From an uncultured Francisellaceae bacterium (GTDB lineage Bacteria > Pseudomonadota > Gammaproteobacteria > UBA6186 > Azoamicaceae): a stretch of DNA of 64,000 nt. The notes beneath the pieces were generated by a model. That model had not been told where the DNA came from, searched no databases, and saw nothing but the letters and a program-made list of their open reading frames with translations. Positions 37,416 through 47,509 of the stretch are shown here, one piece after another (the first letter of the stretch is position 1; every line of letters begins with the position of its first letter). The DNA lies in the NCBI GenBank assembly GCA_945956915.1, contig CAMFJH010000004.1, positions 62,001 through 126,000 of the forward strand, written 5' to 3'. The translations under genes and the position numbers were made by a program.

Positions 37416-37505
37416 TGACTTAAAAATAACATAATGTGTTTTTCAAGTAAAATTTTCTTATTGAATTATTTGACTTCAAATTTACATTCTGTCGATTTTA
37501 AGTCA
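37416..37505 (-). repeat. Three copies of a TGACTT(A/C)AAA motif upstream of the ATPase remnant
   Basis: TGACTTAAAAAT at 37416-37427 and TGACTTCAAATT at 37471-37482 on the plus strand, and TGACTTAAAATC on the minus strand at 37494-37505. The spread over 90 bp just upstream of the remnant's ATG (37397) fits operator sites that outlived the gene. Confidence 0.45.
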
Positions 37506-37725
37506 AAAATTTTCTAAGGCTTTGATATTAAATGTGTAACCTCAGTTCGAGTTTTTGCAAGAGATATACTGCCTAGCAATGTTCGGAGTGATTGCCCCCT
37601 TTGGAGAGGGAAATTACCCCGAACATTATTTAATAACTTCTAGGCCTAAATTCTGCACAGAACTTAGATTATTTTTCTTAAATGCTCTTTTTTCTATATT
37701 TACAGAAAAGGCTTATGCAAAGAAA

Positions 37726-40700
37726 CTAGAATATCCAGCGCACCTTGATGGAGCCATAATTAGACCAAAAATTGTTTCTGGTTTCTAAATCATAGGCTAA
37801 GGTTACGACTAAACCAGGAACCACAACACCTGCAGCACTAAAACCAAATACGACACTTTGTTTAGCAAGTGGTGGACCTAGGGTAAGAAAACTGGGGCCA
37901 CCTTCCACAAATACTGCATTAGTGGATAAATTAGGACTTTTTAACTCTGTTAAAAATAATATATGGAGTTCGGGTAAAAAATCTTCTATTTGACTCACAT
38001 CAAAGAATCTAACGCCCCCGCCCCCTTGTTGAGAAATAGCTGTACGACGCTTAATGGCTAAATTTTCTCCGGGAGCACCTTTTTCCACATAAGCATTTTG
38101 GGTGATTCTTAAATTACGTGTTGTAAAATAAGGAGCTACTTCTAAATTCCCCATGGGTAGATTTAAGCCTACATTTAAACGTGAGGTTTTTTGCTCACCA
38201 TAAAAATCCCCTCGAGCATTTTGTCCTAAAAAGGTATGTCGAGTATTGATATAATGATTGGTTGCCCAGGCAACCGTACCATCCATGAAAAACAAATTAT
38301 AATCAACAGTGAAATATAAAATACCTTGCCAACTGGTTATATTAGAATCCATTATGTTTGGATTATTTTTAAGCCTGGTACCGGCATAACTGCCTGCAGC
38401 ACCCACTTTGGTCAAAAAAGGAGATCCACAAAAAGGACCATAACCTGTGACTGGCACATCTGCAACAAAGCCTACACCACTGCCTAAAGCATTAAAACCT
38501 GGAATACCATTTTTTTGTTTAACTGTTGTATTGCCTGCAAATACAAAGGGTCCATAAGAGCCTCGTCCATCGGCAATATCACCCGCGTTATATCCGGTAT
38601 TTAGATTATAATCATTAGCAGCTCGCATAGAGTGCAAGCCTCGGGTAATTTTTAAAAAGGGTAATTCATTCATTTGCATGGTGCTTAAAAGGGTACCACC
38701 ATTGGCTTCTGGAGATAATTGTAATAAAGCCAATTGTACTTGCTCTGCGGTGGATAATCCATCAAGTCTTTGCAGGATTAAAGCTTGCGTTGGTGTTGCT
38801 GTACCACTTGCCCGAATTTGTTCCAGTGCCGCACCCACACCTAAGACGTTACCCAAGAAACCAGCGCTTGATAAGGGTGTTCGATTAGCCACTAATCTAT
38901 ACACATCCGGAGCAGGTGATTGGCTAAAGCTTAAGGTTGCAGAACTGGGTGCAATAATCGTAGTTGGACCCACTACCAGTCCAGGCGCTCTAACAATATC
39001 AAAAGTCGCACCATTTGCAATGTTTGCAGAATTCGCTAAGCTAAGCGCCACAGATCCCGAAAAGGAAGAACCGGCTGCTGCAGTAATATTGCCATATACT
39101 GCCGGGTTGCTATCAATCGTGGTATTCAAACGACCATTGCTGGGTTGTATAAATGCACCCGTTATCGTTCTAGAACCATCCGCCAATGCAAGCGTTCCAT
39201 TATTTGTAAATGTTCCCGTGATATCCGAACCTGCATTTAGATTTAAAAGCCCATTGTTTGTTAAGGGGCCGGTATTGACTGCACCTAAATTCGTCGTTGC
39301 ACCCGCACCTACGGTTAATCCCCCAGATGTAATAGGATTGTTTACTGTAAAAACAGCATTATTTTGTACATCAATTAAGCTGGCACCAATGGAAATCGGA
39401 TTGGTTGTCGTGAAATTTCCTAACACATGCACAGCTGCAGCACCGGTAATAGGCCCTACTGTACCACCACTTAAATTAATAGTAGAAGTACCCGCAACAC
39501 TTCCGGCTGTACCACCTTGTATATTCAGTATGCCTCCAGTAACGGTCGTATTTCCTAAGGCTCCTGAACTTAAAGTGACAACACCGCCTCCAGTAATGTT
39601 CGGTGCGTTTAAAGTACCACCGTTGACCAAAGTTGTTCCTTGATCAGTCAGGTTCATTACAGCCACCGTATTGCCGGTATTCACCGTAGTTGTAGTCCCT
39701 GCTGCTACGGTCATGTTTGTAAGAGAATTAATATTGCCAGCTGTGCCAAAATTGGTATTTAAAATAACAGTAGATCCGGCAGCGCCCGTAATATCTCCGG
39801 TAATGATTCCAGAATTCACTGTTAGGGTATTATCGTTTAGCACAGTCGTAGTGCCCGACAAACTCCCTCCCGCATTTAAAATTAAGGGCGAGGCGCCTCC
39901 AGCTGCCAATGTTAAATTGTCAAAGCCTGTAATGGGATTTACCACTGTTAAGGTTGCACCTGTAACGTTAATATTTTTTACATTGGTGAAAGCACCACTG
40001 GTTGTCATACCGGTATTGATATTAAAAGTGGATCCTGGAGCTGTACTGCTCATACCTCCACTGATTGAACCACCTGCATTTAAGGTTACGGTACTATTAT
40101 TCACCAAACTATTATAAGAGACTGAGTTTTGTATTGTAAAAGTTCCACTCGCAACATTGATATTTTGAGTCCCTGTAATCGCTGAATTGGTTGTAAAACT
40201 GTAATTTAAATTTAAAGTGCCCGTGCCACTCAGTGCTGAGGTGATATTGCCACCAGCATTGAAATTAAGGGTACCATTGTTATTTAAAGTATTACCAGTA
40301 ACCGCAGCATCCACATTCATAGTTGTGCCGGAGGCTAACGTTAAAATATTATAGCCAGTAATAGTATGACCTCCTGTCCCTAAAATAGTACCAGAATTAT
40401 TAACGTTAATAAGATCAACGTTGGTTAAATTACCCGCTAAATTACCGGTTGTATTGATCGAAGCATTTATATTCAAAGTGGCAGGTAGTAATGCGCCAGC
40501 TTGCCCAGTAATATTACCATTAAGGTTGCCACCATTAATATTAATAAGTGAGCTAGCATTATTTGGTAGCAAAATATTTCCGTTAAAATTAAAACAATTT
40601 AGGTTAAGCGTTGGGATACCGGCAGGTAGTGAAGATGTTAAATCTATAGCGATTCCTGCAGCCGTAATACCTCCATTAATGTTAATTCTATAGTCGGCTG

Positions 40701-41022
40701 TGGGGCCAGACGTTTGACTTCGAATTAGCGGTGTAGTCGTGCTAAATAAAGCACCCCCTACATTAACCGTAAGGGTAGTGCCACCTTCCATTGTAATTAA
40801 GGGCTGAGGATTTAAAGAGCCCCCAGATACCAGCGTTAAAGTATCAGCTGAAGCGTTTAGTAGTACTATGTTGTTCGGATAACCAGGTGGAGTTCCTGGA
40901 GGATTCGTAAATGTATTACTGCTCGTTACTACATAGTCTATAGCAAAAATGGTAGGCGACAACAGCGCGCTTAATCCTATTCCTATACGACCTACATAAT
41001 GTAACAGGTGCTTAAATATCAT
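37726..41022 (-). CDS. Autotransporter (type V secreted) with beta-helix passenger
   Basis: The 1098-residue protein has a signal peptide (hydrophobic core ending LLSPTIFA, cleavage before ID). A passenger of about 700 residues is built of short Asn/Gly/Thr/Leu-rich repeats (GTLNLNAGG, NNGTLNFNAGGN, TSGGLTVGAG types), typical of a right-handed beta-helix. The C-terminal about 300 residues look like an autotransporter barrel (YGPFVFAGNTTVKQKNG, then alternating strands) ending in KVRWIF with the terminal Phe required for BAM recognition. A linker with GLSTAEQVQLALLQLSPEANGG precedes the barrel. No protease or lipase motif is seen, so the passenger is probably an adhesin. It is divergent from the lipoprotein hydrolase gene. 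The 3' end overlaps nothing coding. Confidence 0.88.
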   Translation of the reverse strand: MIFKHLLHYVGRIGIGLSALLSPTIFAIDYVVTSSNTFTNPPGTPPGYPNNIVLLNASADTLTLVSGGSLNPQPLITMEGGTTLTVNVGGALFSTTTPLIRSQTSGPTADYRININGGITAAGIAIDLTSSLPAGIPTLNLNCFNFNGNILLPNNASSLININGGNLNGNITGQAGALLPATLNINASINTTGNLAGNLTNVDLINVNNSGTILGTGGHTITGYNILTLASGTTMNVDAAVTGNTLNNNGTLNFNAGGNITSALSGTGTLNLNYSFTTNSAITGTQNINVASGTFTIQNSVSYNSLVNNSTVTLNAGGSISGGMSSTAPGSTFNINTGMTTSGAFTNVKNINVTGATLTVVNPITGFDNLTLAAGGASPLILNAGGSLSGTTTVLNDNTLTVNSGIITGDITGAAGSTVILNTNFGTAGNINSLTNMTVAAGTTTTVNTGNTVAVMNLTDQGTTLVNGGTLNAPNITGGGVVTLSSGALGNTTVTGGILNIQGGTAGSVAGTSTINLSGGTVGPITGAAAVHVLGNFTTTNPISIGASLIDVQNNAVFTVNNPITSGGLTVGAGATTNLGAVNTGPLTNNGLLNLNAGSDITGTFTNNGTLALADGSRTITGAFIQPSNGRLNTTIDSNPAVYGNITAAAGSSFSGSVALSLANSANIANGATFDIVRAPGLVVGPTTIIAPSSATLSFSQSPAPDVYRLVANRTPLSSAGFLGNVLGVGAALEQIRASGTATPTQALILQRLDGLSTAEQVQLALLQLSPEANGGTLLSTMQMNELPFLKITRGLHSMRAANDYNLNTGYNAGDIADGRGSYGPFVFAGNTTVKQKNGIPGFNALGSGVGFVADVPVTGYGPFCGSPFLTKVGAAGSYAGTRLKNNPNIMDSNITSWQGILYFTVDYNLFFMDGTVAWATNHYINTRHTFLGQNARGDFYGEQKTSRLNVGLNLPMGNLEVAPYFTTRNLRITQNAYVEKGAPGENLAIKRRTAISQQGGGGVRFFDVSQIEDFLPELHILFLTELKSPNLSTNAVFVEGGPSFLTLGPPLAKQSVVFGFSAAGVVVPGLVVTLAYDLETRNNFWSNYGSIKVRWIF

Positions 41023-41082
41023 CTACATCCTTTACCCTAAATGCTCTATCCTTAAGTTTCTAGGATACATTAGAATAGCTAC

Positions 41083-41964
41083 ATGATACAAAAAATCTTT
41101 TTATATTGTACTTTGCTAATCATAATATCAGGTTGCTCTCGAGCTATGATTTTTGAAAATCCTAGACAATACGCAACTCTCTTAACAGATGAACACTCAT
41201 TTAAGCAAGCTACTATTCCTACTGCTTTTTTTAACTTAAGTATTTTTTATAAGGCAAATAGTATACAAGCTAATAATACCTTAACCATTTATATAGAAGG
41301 TGATGGTCATGCATGGCTTTCTCGCACACAAGTATCACTCGATCCTACGCCGTATAATCCCTTGGCTTTAAAATTGGCACTTTTAGATCCTAGACCGAAT
41401 GTTGTATACCTAGCTAGACCTTGCCAATATAGTGAACACAATGAAGCTTGCAAACCAGCGATTTGGACCGATGAACGATTTTCAGAAACGGTGATTCGTT
41501 CTATGAACAGCGCCGTAAGTGCTCTAAAACAAAAATATCATGCTAACAATATACACTTAGTTGGTTTTTCCGGAGGTGCCGCTGTTGCTATCTTAATCGC
41601 TGCCAGACGAAATGACGTGATTCATATTATAACCGTTGCGGGCGATTTAGATCACGAAGCACTCAGCGCATTTCATAAAACCACACCCCTTAAGAAATCA
41701 TTAAATCCAAAACAGGTGGCAAACAAAATTGCACGCATTCCTCAACATCATTTAATTGGTGATAAAGACCCGATTGTTCCTGTGTTTTTATCAGAAAATT
41801 TTATCAAAACAATGCCTAAATATGAACATATAAAACATTCAATCTATAAAAATTTCACGCATCATGAAGGCTGGGAAGCCATCTGGCAGCAATATATTAT
41901 TCAAGAAATCAATGATTCAAAAAAAACAGGCACTTCTGTTGCACAAAATAAGCCATTTTTATAG
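41083..41964 (+). CDS. Alpha/beta-hydrolase lipoprotein
   Basis: The 293-residue protein has a lipoprotein signal with lipobox ISGC (Cys18). The hydrolase core shows nucleophile S163 in GFSGGAAVA, acid D229 in GDKDPIVP and base H260 or H261 in FTHHEGW, plus an oxyanion-type YIEGDGHAWL. Two Cys pairs (113, 123) could form a disulfide. It is expected in the periplasm or on the outer membrane; substrate unknown, with esterase or lipase the likeliest. It is divergent from the autotransporter, with 60 nt between starts. Its 3' end overlaps hemY on the opposite strand by 64 nt. Confidence 0.83.
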   Translation: MIQKIFLYCTLLIIISGCSRAMIFENPRQYATLLTDEHSFKQATIPTAFFNLSIFYKANSIQANNTLTIYIEGDGHAWLSRTQVSLDPTPYNPLALKLALLDPRPNVVYLARPCQYSEHNEACKPAIWTDERFSETVIRSMNSAVSALKQKYHANNIHLVGFSGGAAVAILIAARRNDVIHIITVAGDLDHEALSAFHKTTPLKKSLNPKQVANKIARIPQHHLIGDKDPIVPVFLSENFIKTMPKYEHIKHSIYKNFTHHEGWEAIWQQYIIQEINDSKKTGTSVAQNKPFL

Positions 41965-43118
41965 CATTGATATTGTTTTTCAGTTAATCCCATATGATCA
42001 TAAACACGTGCCAAAGTTTGATACGCTTCGGGTGTTGGTTTTAAGGAAATACTTTTTTCTAAATAATCCCGTGCTTTCCCCCACAATTGGTTCTCGAAAG
42101 CTAACTTCCCAAGAGTTAATAATAAGACTGAGTTATCTATAGCTTCTGATAAAAAAGATTCCGCAAAGGCCAATTGCTTTTTAGGATTATGCTTAATAAC
42201 ACCATACAGATAAATTAAATGGTTATCTAAGCTTTTTTTAAGGGCATTTTTAATTAAATGATCGGCTTCTGAATGTAAACCCTGATTAATTAATAAACTA
42301 CAATACTCAGCTAGCAAAACCGTATTGTTACGAATGTGACGGGGAGCACTTTTCCAAAAATGTAAAGTATCTTGGATCCCTTCCCCTGGCGTTCCTGTAT
42401 GCATATGCTTAGGCAAAAGACTTTGGTACGCTTTTAATTCCAGTTGATCCAAAAATACAGAACGCATAACCTGGTTTCTTCTTAATAAGGGTAATAGATT
42501 TAATATTGCTTGATAATCGTTTTGTGCCTCATACACCATGCTTAAATATTTTAAAATTTGAACATTATTGGGTTCTTGCTGATGGAGCTTTTCTAAAATA
42601 GCTCTGCTTTTCATCCATTGGCCTTCATTAAATTGTAATTGCGCTTGCGTTAAGCCTACTGCAAGCTCTGATCCTTCACTTAAGCCTGAGGCCAATTCTA
42701 AATACTTATCTCGCCTGTTAATAGAACCACTTTCTTCTGCAGCTTTTGCTGCGGATAAGTAATTAATTAAGGGCGTATCACTGTATTTTGCACCCCTAAT
42801 TAAGAAGCGCTCTGCATTATTCCACCGCCCTTCGGCCAGCTCCAGTAAACCTTTATCTGTTTGACGTCTAGACGCTTTAATATGCCTATAGTGCCACATT
42901 TCCTGCAAATGATGCATTGTATTGCTGAAAGCATGTCCTAGAGAACTGAACAATATCGTTAGCATCAACAAAATTAAAATGGCTAAAATAGCGAGCCATA
43001 AAGGCATTTCCATCGTCCATTGCTTATAAGAAAACAAAGCATATCCTGGATCTTGGCGCAATAAAACACCGGCTACTGTGGCCAATATTAAAATACAAAA
43101 TAATACCCCCATGCGCAT
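41901..43118 (-). CDS. hemY: HemY, TPR protein of the hem cluster
   Basis: The 405-residue protein has two N-terminal TM helices (FCILILATVAGVLL and LWLAILAILILLMLTILFSSLG, shown in part), then TPR-like helices (RFLIRGAKYSDTPLINYLSAAKAAEESG, in pieces; LEKLHQQEPNNVQILKYLSMVYEAQNDY). This is the proteobacterial HemY that sits after hemX, not protoporphyrinogen oxidase. Its precise role in heme metabolism is unresolved. It is 11 nt after hemX and the last gene of the run. It overlaps the convergent lipoprotein gene by 64 nt. Confidence 0.92.
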   Translation of the reverse strand: MRMGVLFCILILATVAGVLLRQDPGYALFSYKQWTMEMPLWLAILAILILLMLTILFSSLGHAFSNTMHHLQEMWHYRHIKASRRQTDKGLLELAEGRWNNAERFLIRGAKYSDTPLINYLSAAKAAEESGSINRRDKYLELASGLSEGSELAVGLTQAQLQFNEGQWMKSRAILEKLHQQEPNNVQILKYLSMVYEAQNDYQAILNLLPLLRRNQVMRSVFLDQLELKAYQSLLPKHMHTGTPGEGIQDTLHFWKSAPRHIRNNTVLLAEYCSLLINQGLHSEADHLIKNALKKSLDNHLIYLYGVIKHNPKKQLAFAESFLSEAIDNSVLLLTLGKLAFENQLWGKARDYLEKSISLKPTPEAYQTLARVYDHMGLTEKQYQCYKNGLFCATEVPVFFESLIS

Positions 43119-43129
43119 AAAGTCTCTCC

Positions 43130-44086
43130 TTAAGTCTTATTAGCCGCTTCTTGAGTTTCCATGGCTTTTAATTGCTTGACTGTTTCCTGTAAATTGGGTA
43201 ATGTCGGTTTAATATCCACAGATTCCAATGATTTTAATACTTGCATAGCTTGTTCTACAGCACCATCGCTTGTTTCAAAATAACGACTTAAATACTGTTG
43301 TGCCTCTTCTATACTCGAGGCATAAATTTTAGGTTCTACATTCAATACAGCCCATCTTGCTTGTTCTAATATCAATTTTAAGTGTTGAACAGCCAATGCT
43401 TGTTCTTCTTCAGATAATAAAGGTGTAATGGGTTTGTCATGACGCTGTATCTTTACCAAATCTCTTAACTCATGCCAACCCTGGTTTAAAGCTTGTTTCC
43501 AGGTACTTTCTGAGTTCGCTATTTTTGATTGCTTATGTTCAGATTCCGATTGAATGGCTTCTTTTTTATTCACTATATTCCACTGAGTCGGAAATTTATC
43601 AACTTGTTGGAGAATAGCCCCTAATTTTAACCAAATGCCTTGGGTGTCTGGCAATATTATGCTATCTAAGGCCATGATGTCTTTAAGCAATGCTTCGCGT
43701 AAAGCTTTATAACGATCATCTTTGATAGTTTCTATTTTTTTATCCGCTGATTTTAATAATTGAACGGCAATTTTTGTATTCTGTGTAAATTCTAATTGCA
43801 TCACACTCAAGCGAATCATAGCAGCAATGTCATATAAAGCATATTGTGAAGCTATGTCCTTCACAGGCTCTACAGGATGATTCAGCGCTTGCGTTTGTAC
43901 AACAGATACTTTTTTTAGCGAATCTTGAAGTGTGACTATGTTTTGGTTTATTCCTAATATCGATTTTTCTTGTTTTTCTAACTGCGCCTCAATGGGAGGG
44001 TGAACATGTAAAAAGTGTTGATATTGAAACACACTCAATCCTAATGCGCCCATAGAGAGCAATAAGCTAAACAATGCTATTCTCAT
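43130..44086 (-). CDS. hemX: HemX-like membrane protein of the hem cluster
   Basis: The 318-residue protein has one N-terminal TM helix (ALFSLLLSMGALGLSVFQYQ), a coiled-coil-like stretch (QLEKQEKSILGINQNIVTL, then QDSLKKVSVV) and the HemX domain (ALYDIAAMIRLSVMQLEF, ARWAVLNVEPKIYASSIEEAQ in part, YLSRYFETS). Proteobacterial HemX is often annotated as a uroporphyrinogen III methyltransferase but lacks that fold; its function is uncertain. It overlaps the hemD stop by 4 nt, so it is coupled. Confidence 0.92.
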   Translation of the reverse strand: MRIALFSLLLSMGALGLSVFQYQHFLHVHPPIEAQLEKQEKSILGINQNIVTLQDSLKKVSVVQTQALNHPVEPVKDIASQYALYDIAAMIRLSVMQLEFTQNTKIAVQLLKSADKKIETIKDDRYKALREALLKDIMALDSIILPDTQGIWLKLGAILQQVDKFPTQWNIVNKKEAIQSESEHKQSKIANSESTWKQALNQGWHELRDLVKIQRHDKPITPLLSEEEQALAVQHLKLILEQARWAVLNVEPKIYASSIEEAQQYLSRYFETSDGAVEQAMQVLKSLESVDIKPTLPNLQETVKQLKAMETQEAANKT

Positions 44087-44874
44087 GAATTTCCCTCTCT
44101 CAATTCCTTAATCGCCTGAATAATGGCTGCATCTTCCGCACTTAAGGCTAATACAATTGCTTGAAAGCCTAAAATGTTAGCAGCTTCAACCATTCTTTTA
44201 CTAATCACAATAATAGGAATTGATTTAAGCCACTTAACTGCGGATCCATTCACTTTAATCCTCTGCACTAAGCTTAGCAAATTATTCATCCCTTCGGTAC
44301 TGGTGCACACAATCATATCGATAGATGTTTTTTGCCATTGTATCCATTTTTCTTCCATATCCACCTTAGGCAAACAACGCTGATATACTTGTAAAGACTG
44401 CACTAAAGCCCCACGTGCTGTTAATTCTTCTTTTAATAATGCCCGGCCATCATTACCCTTAAAAATAATCATCCGTTGACCTTCGATAATATCTTGTTGC
44501 AGTTCCCTTAAGGCTAAAAGCGATTCGCTTTCATAAGGCGGGGCATAAGGGGCTACAACAGCAGAAACCTGGAAGCTGGCTAAAGCTTCTACTGTACCAG
44601 GACCCACTGCACACCAAATAAAAGGTGGTATTTCTTTCCATATCGATCGAATAATAGGTAGAGCATAATGCACAGAAGATCGGCTGACAAAAATCAATCT
44701 ATCTAGGGGTTGTAAAGCTTTAATGGCTTTTCTCAGTGACTCTTTGTCCTGCGTGGAGGTAATATGAATGGTTGGAAACAATTCGGGAACCGCTCCTAGG
44801 GCTAAAATGCCTTGGCATAAGCCTTGCACAAATTCTAAAGGCCTAGTCACTAAAACTTTATGTATTACATCCAT
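44083..44874 (-). CDS. hemD: Uroporphyrinogen-III synthase
   Basis: I chose ATG 44874 (MDVIHKVLVTRPLEF) because AGGA lies 8 nt upstream; an in-frame GTG start lies 6 codons earlier. The 263-residue protein shows the HemD pattern: LVTRP, DRLIFVSRSSVHYALPII, CAVGPGTVEAL, and IIFKGNDGRALLKEELTARGA. It closes hydroxymethylbilane to uroporphyrinogen III. The start overlaps the end of hemC, as is usual. Confidence 0.94.
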   Translation of the reverse strand: MDVIHKVLVTRPLEFVQGLCQGILALGAVPELFPTIHITSTQDKESLRKAIKALQPLDRLIFVSRSSVHYALPIIRSIWKEIPPFIWCAVGPGTVEALASFQVSAVVAPYAPPYESESLLALRELQQDIIEGQRMIIFKGNDGRALLKEELTARGALVQSLQVYQRCLPKVDMEEKWIQWQKTSIDMIVCTSTEGMNNLLSLVQRIKVNGSAVKWLKSIPIIVISKRMVEAANILGFQAIVLALSAEDAAIIQAIKELREGNS

Positions 44875-45823
44875 CGATAATATCCTGTGCACCCTGTGCC
44901 AATAAACCCATGGCTACTTGTTCTCCTATCTTTTCTGCTTCATAAACAGAACCCAAGGCTTCCATCTGCAAGATAACAGAGCCGTCTCTACACCCTACCA
45001 GCCCTCTCAGTAGTAATTGTTCATTAGCCTTCAAGCAAGCTAAACCCGCTACAGGCAGCTGGCAACTGCCACCTAAATAAGCATTCATCTGTCTTTCAGC
45101 CCTTAGGCAGTATGCGGTAGGCAAATGGTGTAAAGGCATAATTAAGGTTTTGATCTCTTCGTCACCTGTACGACACTCTATCCCTAAAGCGCCTTGGCCA
45201 ACCGCGGGTAGCATTGCTGTAGGTTCCACTATAACATTTATCCGATGCTCTAAATTTAAACGCTCTAATCCTGCAACAGCCAAAATAATGGCATCAAATT
45301 CATTGTTGTCCAGCTTATGGATGCGCGAGTCTACATTGCCTCTCAACGATCTTAGGCATAAATCCGAGCGAATCGCTTGTAGTTGCGCTTGTCTTCTTAA
45401 GCTTGAACTCCCTATCACAGCACCAGAGGGTAATTGCTCTAAGGTTTTTATCCCTTTGGCCATATTACGAGCACTTAAGACTATCGCATCTCTGGGATCA
45501 GCCCTTTCTAAAATAGCCCCAATACAAAGACCTTGAGGTATTTCTGCAGGCATATCTTTCATAGAATGAACAGCAATATCGGCTTTATCAGATAAAAGGC
45601 AGGCTTCCAATTCTTTCACAAATAAACCCTTACCCCCTATTTTGGACAGGGAAGTTTCTAGATTTATATCTCCTTCTGTACTCACACCTATTACTTGAAT
45701 GGATAAATTCGAATACAGGCTTTCTAATAAATTTTTGACATGATGAGCTTGCCATAAAGCCAAAGCGCTTTTACGGCTAACCAAACGCAATGTTTGGGGG
45801 GTATTTATTAATTTAAAAGTCAT
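44858..45823 (-). CDS. hemC: Porphobilinogen deaminase (hydroxymethylbilane synthase)
   Basis: The 321-residue protein has VSRKSALALWQAHHVK, GGKGLFVKELE, IAVHSMKDMPAEIP, GSSSLRRQAQLQAIRSD (in part), LRGNVDSRIHKLD, and the dipyrromethane cofactor Cys in YLGGSCQLPVAG. It makes hydroxymethylbilane from four porphobilinogens. First gene of the hemCDXY operon, divergent from the DUF2157 gene with 40 nt between starts. Confidence 0.97.
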   Translation of the reverse strand: MTFKLINTPQTLRLVSRKSALALWQAHHVKNLLESLYSNLSIQVIGVSTEGDINLETSLSKIGGKGLFVKELEACLLSDKADIAVHSMKDMPAEIPQGLCIGAILERADPRDAIVLSARNMAKGIKTLEQLPSGAVIGSSSLRRQAQLQAIRSDLCLRSLRGNVDSRIHKLDNNEFDAIILAVAGLERLNLEHRINVIVEPTAMLPAVGQGALGIECRTGDEEIKTLIMPLHHLPTAYCLRAERQMNAYLGGSCQLPVAGLACLKANEQLLLRGLVGCRDGSVILQMEALGSVYEAEKIGEQVAMGLLAQGAQDIIDGCNT

Positions 45824-45863
45824 ACTAGCAACTTATATATCCAGCAACTATACTCATTATACT

Positions 45864-47234
45864 ATGGAAGATACAACTTTTATTCAACGACTTAAAAAAG
45901 AATTGCCCTTATGGATCCAACAAGGATGGGTCCAGCCCCATGCCGAATATGCAATCTTGGATTCTGTGCTTTCGCAAGCAGAACAAAAAGAAACAACTGG
46001 CATTATTCCTTTTACTATTATCTGGGTAGGTATTGTATTACTCAGTGCTGGCATTATTACCTTTTTTGCCACACAGTGGGGTAATTTAGCACCTTTAATC
46101 AAAATGCAACTCTTAATAGGCTCTCAAGGCCTGCTGTATTTTCTTGCTGCACTTTTTTTCTTAGGGGATGTCTTTAAAAATTCTACACCTTATAAAAATA
46201 CTTTGGGGCAAACGTTAGTCACTTTCGGAATCATTTTATTTGGCGTTAATATTTTTCTGATCGCGCATATCTATCAAATTCAACTCCATACCCCTCTAGG
46301 GGTATTAACTTGGGCATTAATGGCTTTATTCACAGCCTGCCTTATGCGTTCTCAAACGATACTTATTCTAAGCATCCTACTCACCATGCTATGGACAGCA
46401 ATGGAAATGTTTGATTTTCAACATTCAGTGCATTGGACTTTTTTAGCAGTTTGGTTTTTATTTCTCTATCCCATTGTCAATGAACAATGGGAATCGGCTT
46501 TGAAAGTCGCTTTGGTGGGTCTTTTTACTTGGAGTTTATGTATCATGGCTCTGTATGTGGGGGATGTATTTTTTATACAGATTTATTTTCTAATCTGTTT
46601 AGCCATGTTTTTATTTGCCGAAGTCTTAAAAACCTATTCCTATACCAAAATATTTGCTAAAACCGTTCAACACTTTAGTTGTGTATTTGCCAGTTTAAGT
46701 TTATTTGCACTCACTTTTGCAACCAATATCACCAAAGAAAGAGGTTTATTTTTTGATATAGTCCCTTCGTTTGGTTATACCGAAACCATCAGTGCAATGC
46801 TATTGGTGCTTTGTGTTATGGTTTGGATTGCATGGCGCTCAACCATTATTTTTAATACAACAGCATTCATTTGGGGGCAAGGCTGGTTATTTCTCGCTCT
46901 ATTGATTATTTTACTCAATACCCATTTAGGCTCTTCTGTTGAACAATATAAGAGCTTAATTGCAGCGGCTTATAATGTATTATTCTTCTCTGGGATAGGG
47001 TGGGTTATTTATGTAGGCTATAAAGAATGTGATCGGGTTTTACTGAACTTAGGATTTCTTTTTATGGCAACTGGTATATTGAGCCGTTACTTCGATAGCT
47101 TTTGGCTTTTTCCAAATCGTACTTTATTTTTAGTTACCGGCGGTTTACTCTTAACTTTCGGTAGTTTTATGATTGAAAATAAGCGTAGACAATTAATACG
47201 TATCATTGATAGAAAAATTAACGAGGAAATTTAA
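45864..47234 (+). CDS. DUF2157 multi-spanning membrane protein
   Basis: The 456-residue protein has an N-terminal soluble segment (RLKKELPLWIQQGWVQPHAEY) followed by about 12 hydrophobic segments and a short basic tail (ENKRRQLIRIIDRKI), the DUF2157 layout. Function unknown. It is divergent from hemC and immediately followed (0 nt gap) by a small membrane protein, so the two probably form a unit. In other genomes DUF2157 genes are paired with DUF4401 or GDYxxLxY-domain genes; the partner here is much shorter. Confidence 0.82.
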   Translation: MEDTTFIQRLKKELPLWIQQGWVQPHAEYAILDSVLSQAEQKETTGIIPFTIIWVGIVLLSAGIITFFATQWGNLAPLIKMQLLIGSQGLLYFLAALFFLGDVFKNSTPYKNTLGQTLVTFGIILFGVNIFLIAHIYQIQLHTPLGVLTWALMALFTACLMRSQTILILSILLTMLWTAMEMFDFQHSVHWTFLAVWFLFLYPIVNEQWESALKVALVGLFTWSLCIMALYVGDVFFIQIYFLICLAMFLFAEVLKTYSYTKIFAKTVQHFSCVFASLSLFALTFATNITKERGLFFDIVPSFGYTETISAMLLVLCVMVWIAWRSTIIFNTTAFIWGQGWLFLALLIILLNTHLGSSVEQYKSLIAAAYNVLFFSGIGWVIYVGYKECDRVLLNLGFLFMATGILSRYFDSFWLFPNRTLFLVTGGLLLTFGSFMIENKRRQLIRIIDRKINEEI

Positions 47235-47462
47235 ATGACCCAAAAATTACAATTAGCCAGCAACCTCTTATTAAAAGTCAGTGTGCTTTTTGTTTTGCAA
47301 GCCATTATCTTATTAATGATTAGTAATTATCATACTCAAGCAAATATTGAAAACAATACTGTAACCGATAAGATTAAAAATTCAATTTTAGAAACCCCAA
47401 AAGAAAGTACTAAAAGCACTGCGGGTGCCTATTCAAATGTAAAACCTGCCTCCAAAAAATAA
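47235..47462 (+). CDS. Small membrane protein coupled to the DUF2157 gene
   Basis: The 75-residue protein starts directly after the DUF2157 stop (TAA then ATG), with AGGAAA as SD inside the end of that gene. It has one TM helix (VSVLFVLQAIILLMISNYH) and a polar C-terminal tail rich in Lys, Ser and Thr. No family is recognised. It may be the remnant or equivalent of the usual DUF2157 partner, since the tail is short and simple. Confidence 0.6.
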   Translation: MTQKLQLASNLLLKVSVLFVLQAIILLMISNYHTQANIENNTVTDKIKNSILETPKESTKSTAGAYSNVKPASKK

Positions 47463-47509
47463 TTTCATTTGTACTGAAAAACATTATAATAATCAACAAT
47501 ATAACCCAC

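Noticed and set aside
37555..37788. 77-codon plus-strand frame before the autotransporter end
   Set aside because: It overlaps the autotransporter barrel coding end and has no SD or family resemblance; treated as chance.
38678..40693. Long open frames on the plus strand opposite the autotransporter
   Set aside because: Their composition (Pro/Val/Ala-rich) mirrors the Gly/Asn/Thr repeats on the minus strand. They have no SD or domain, so they are antisense shadows.
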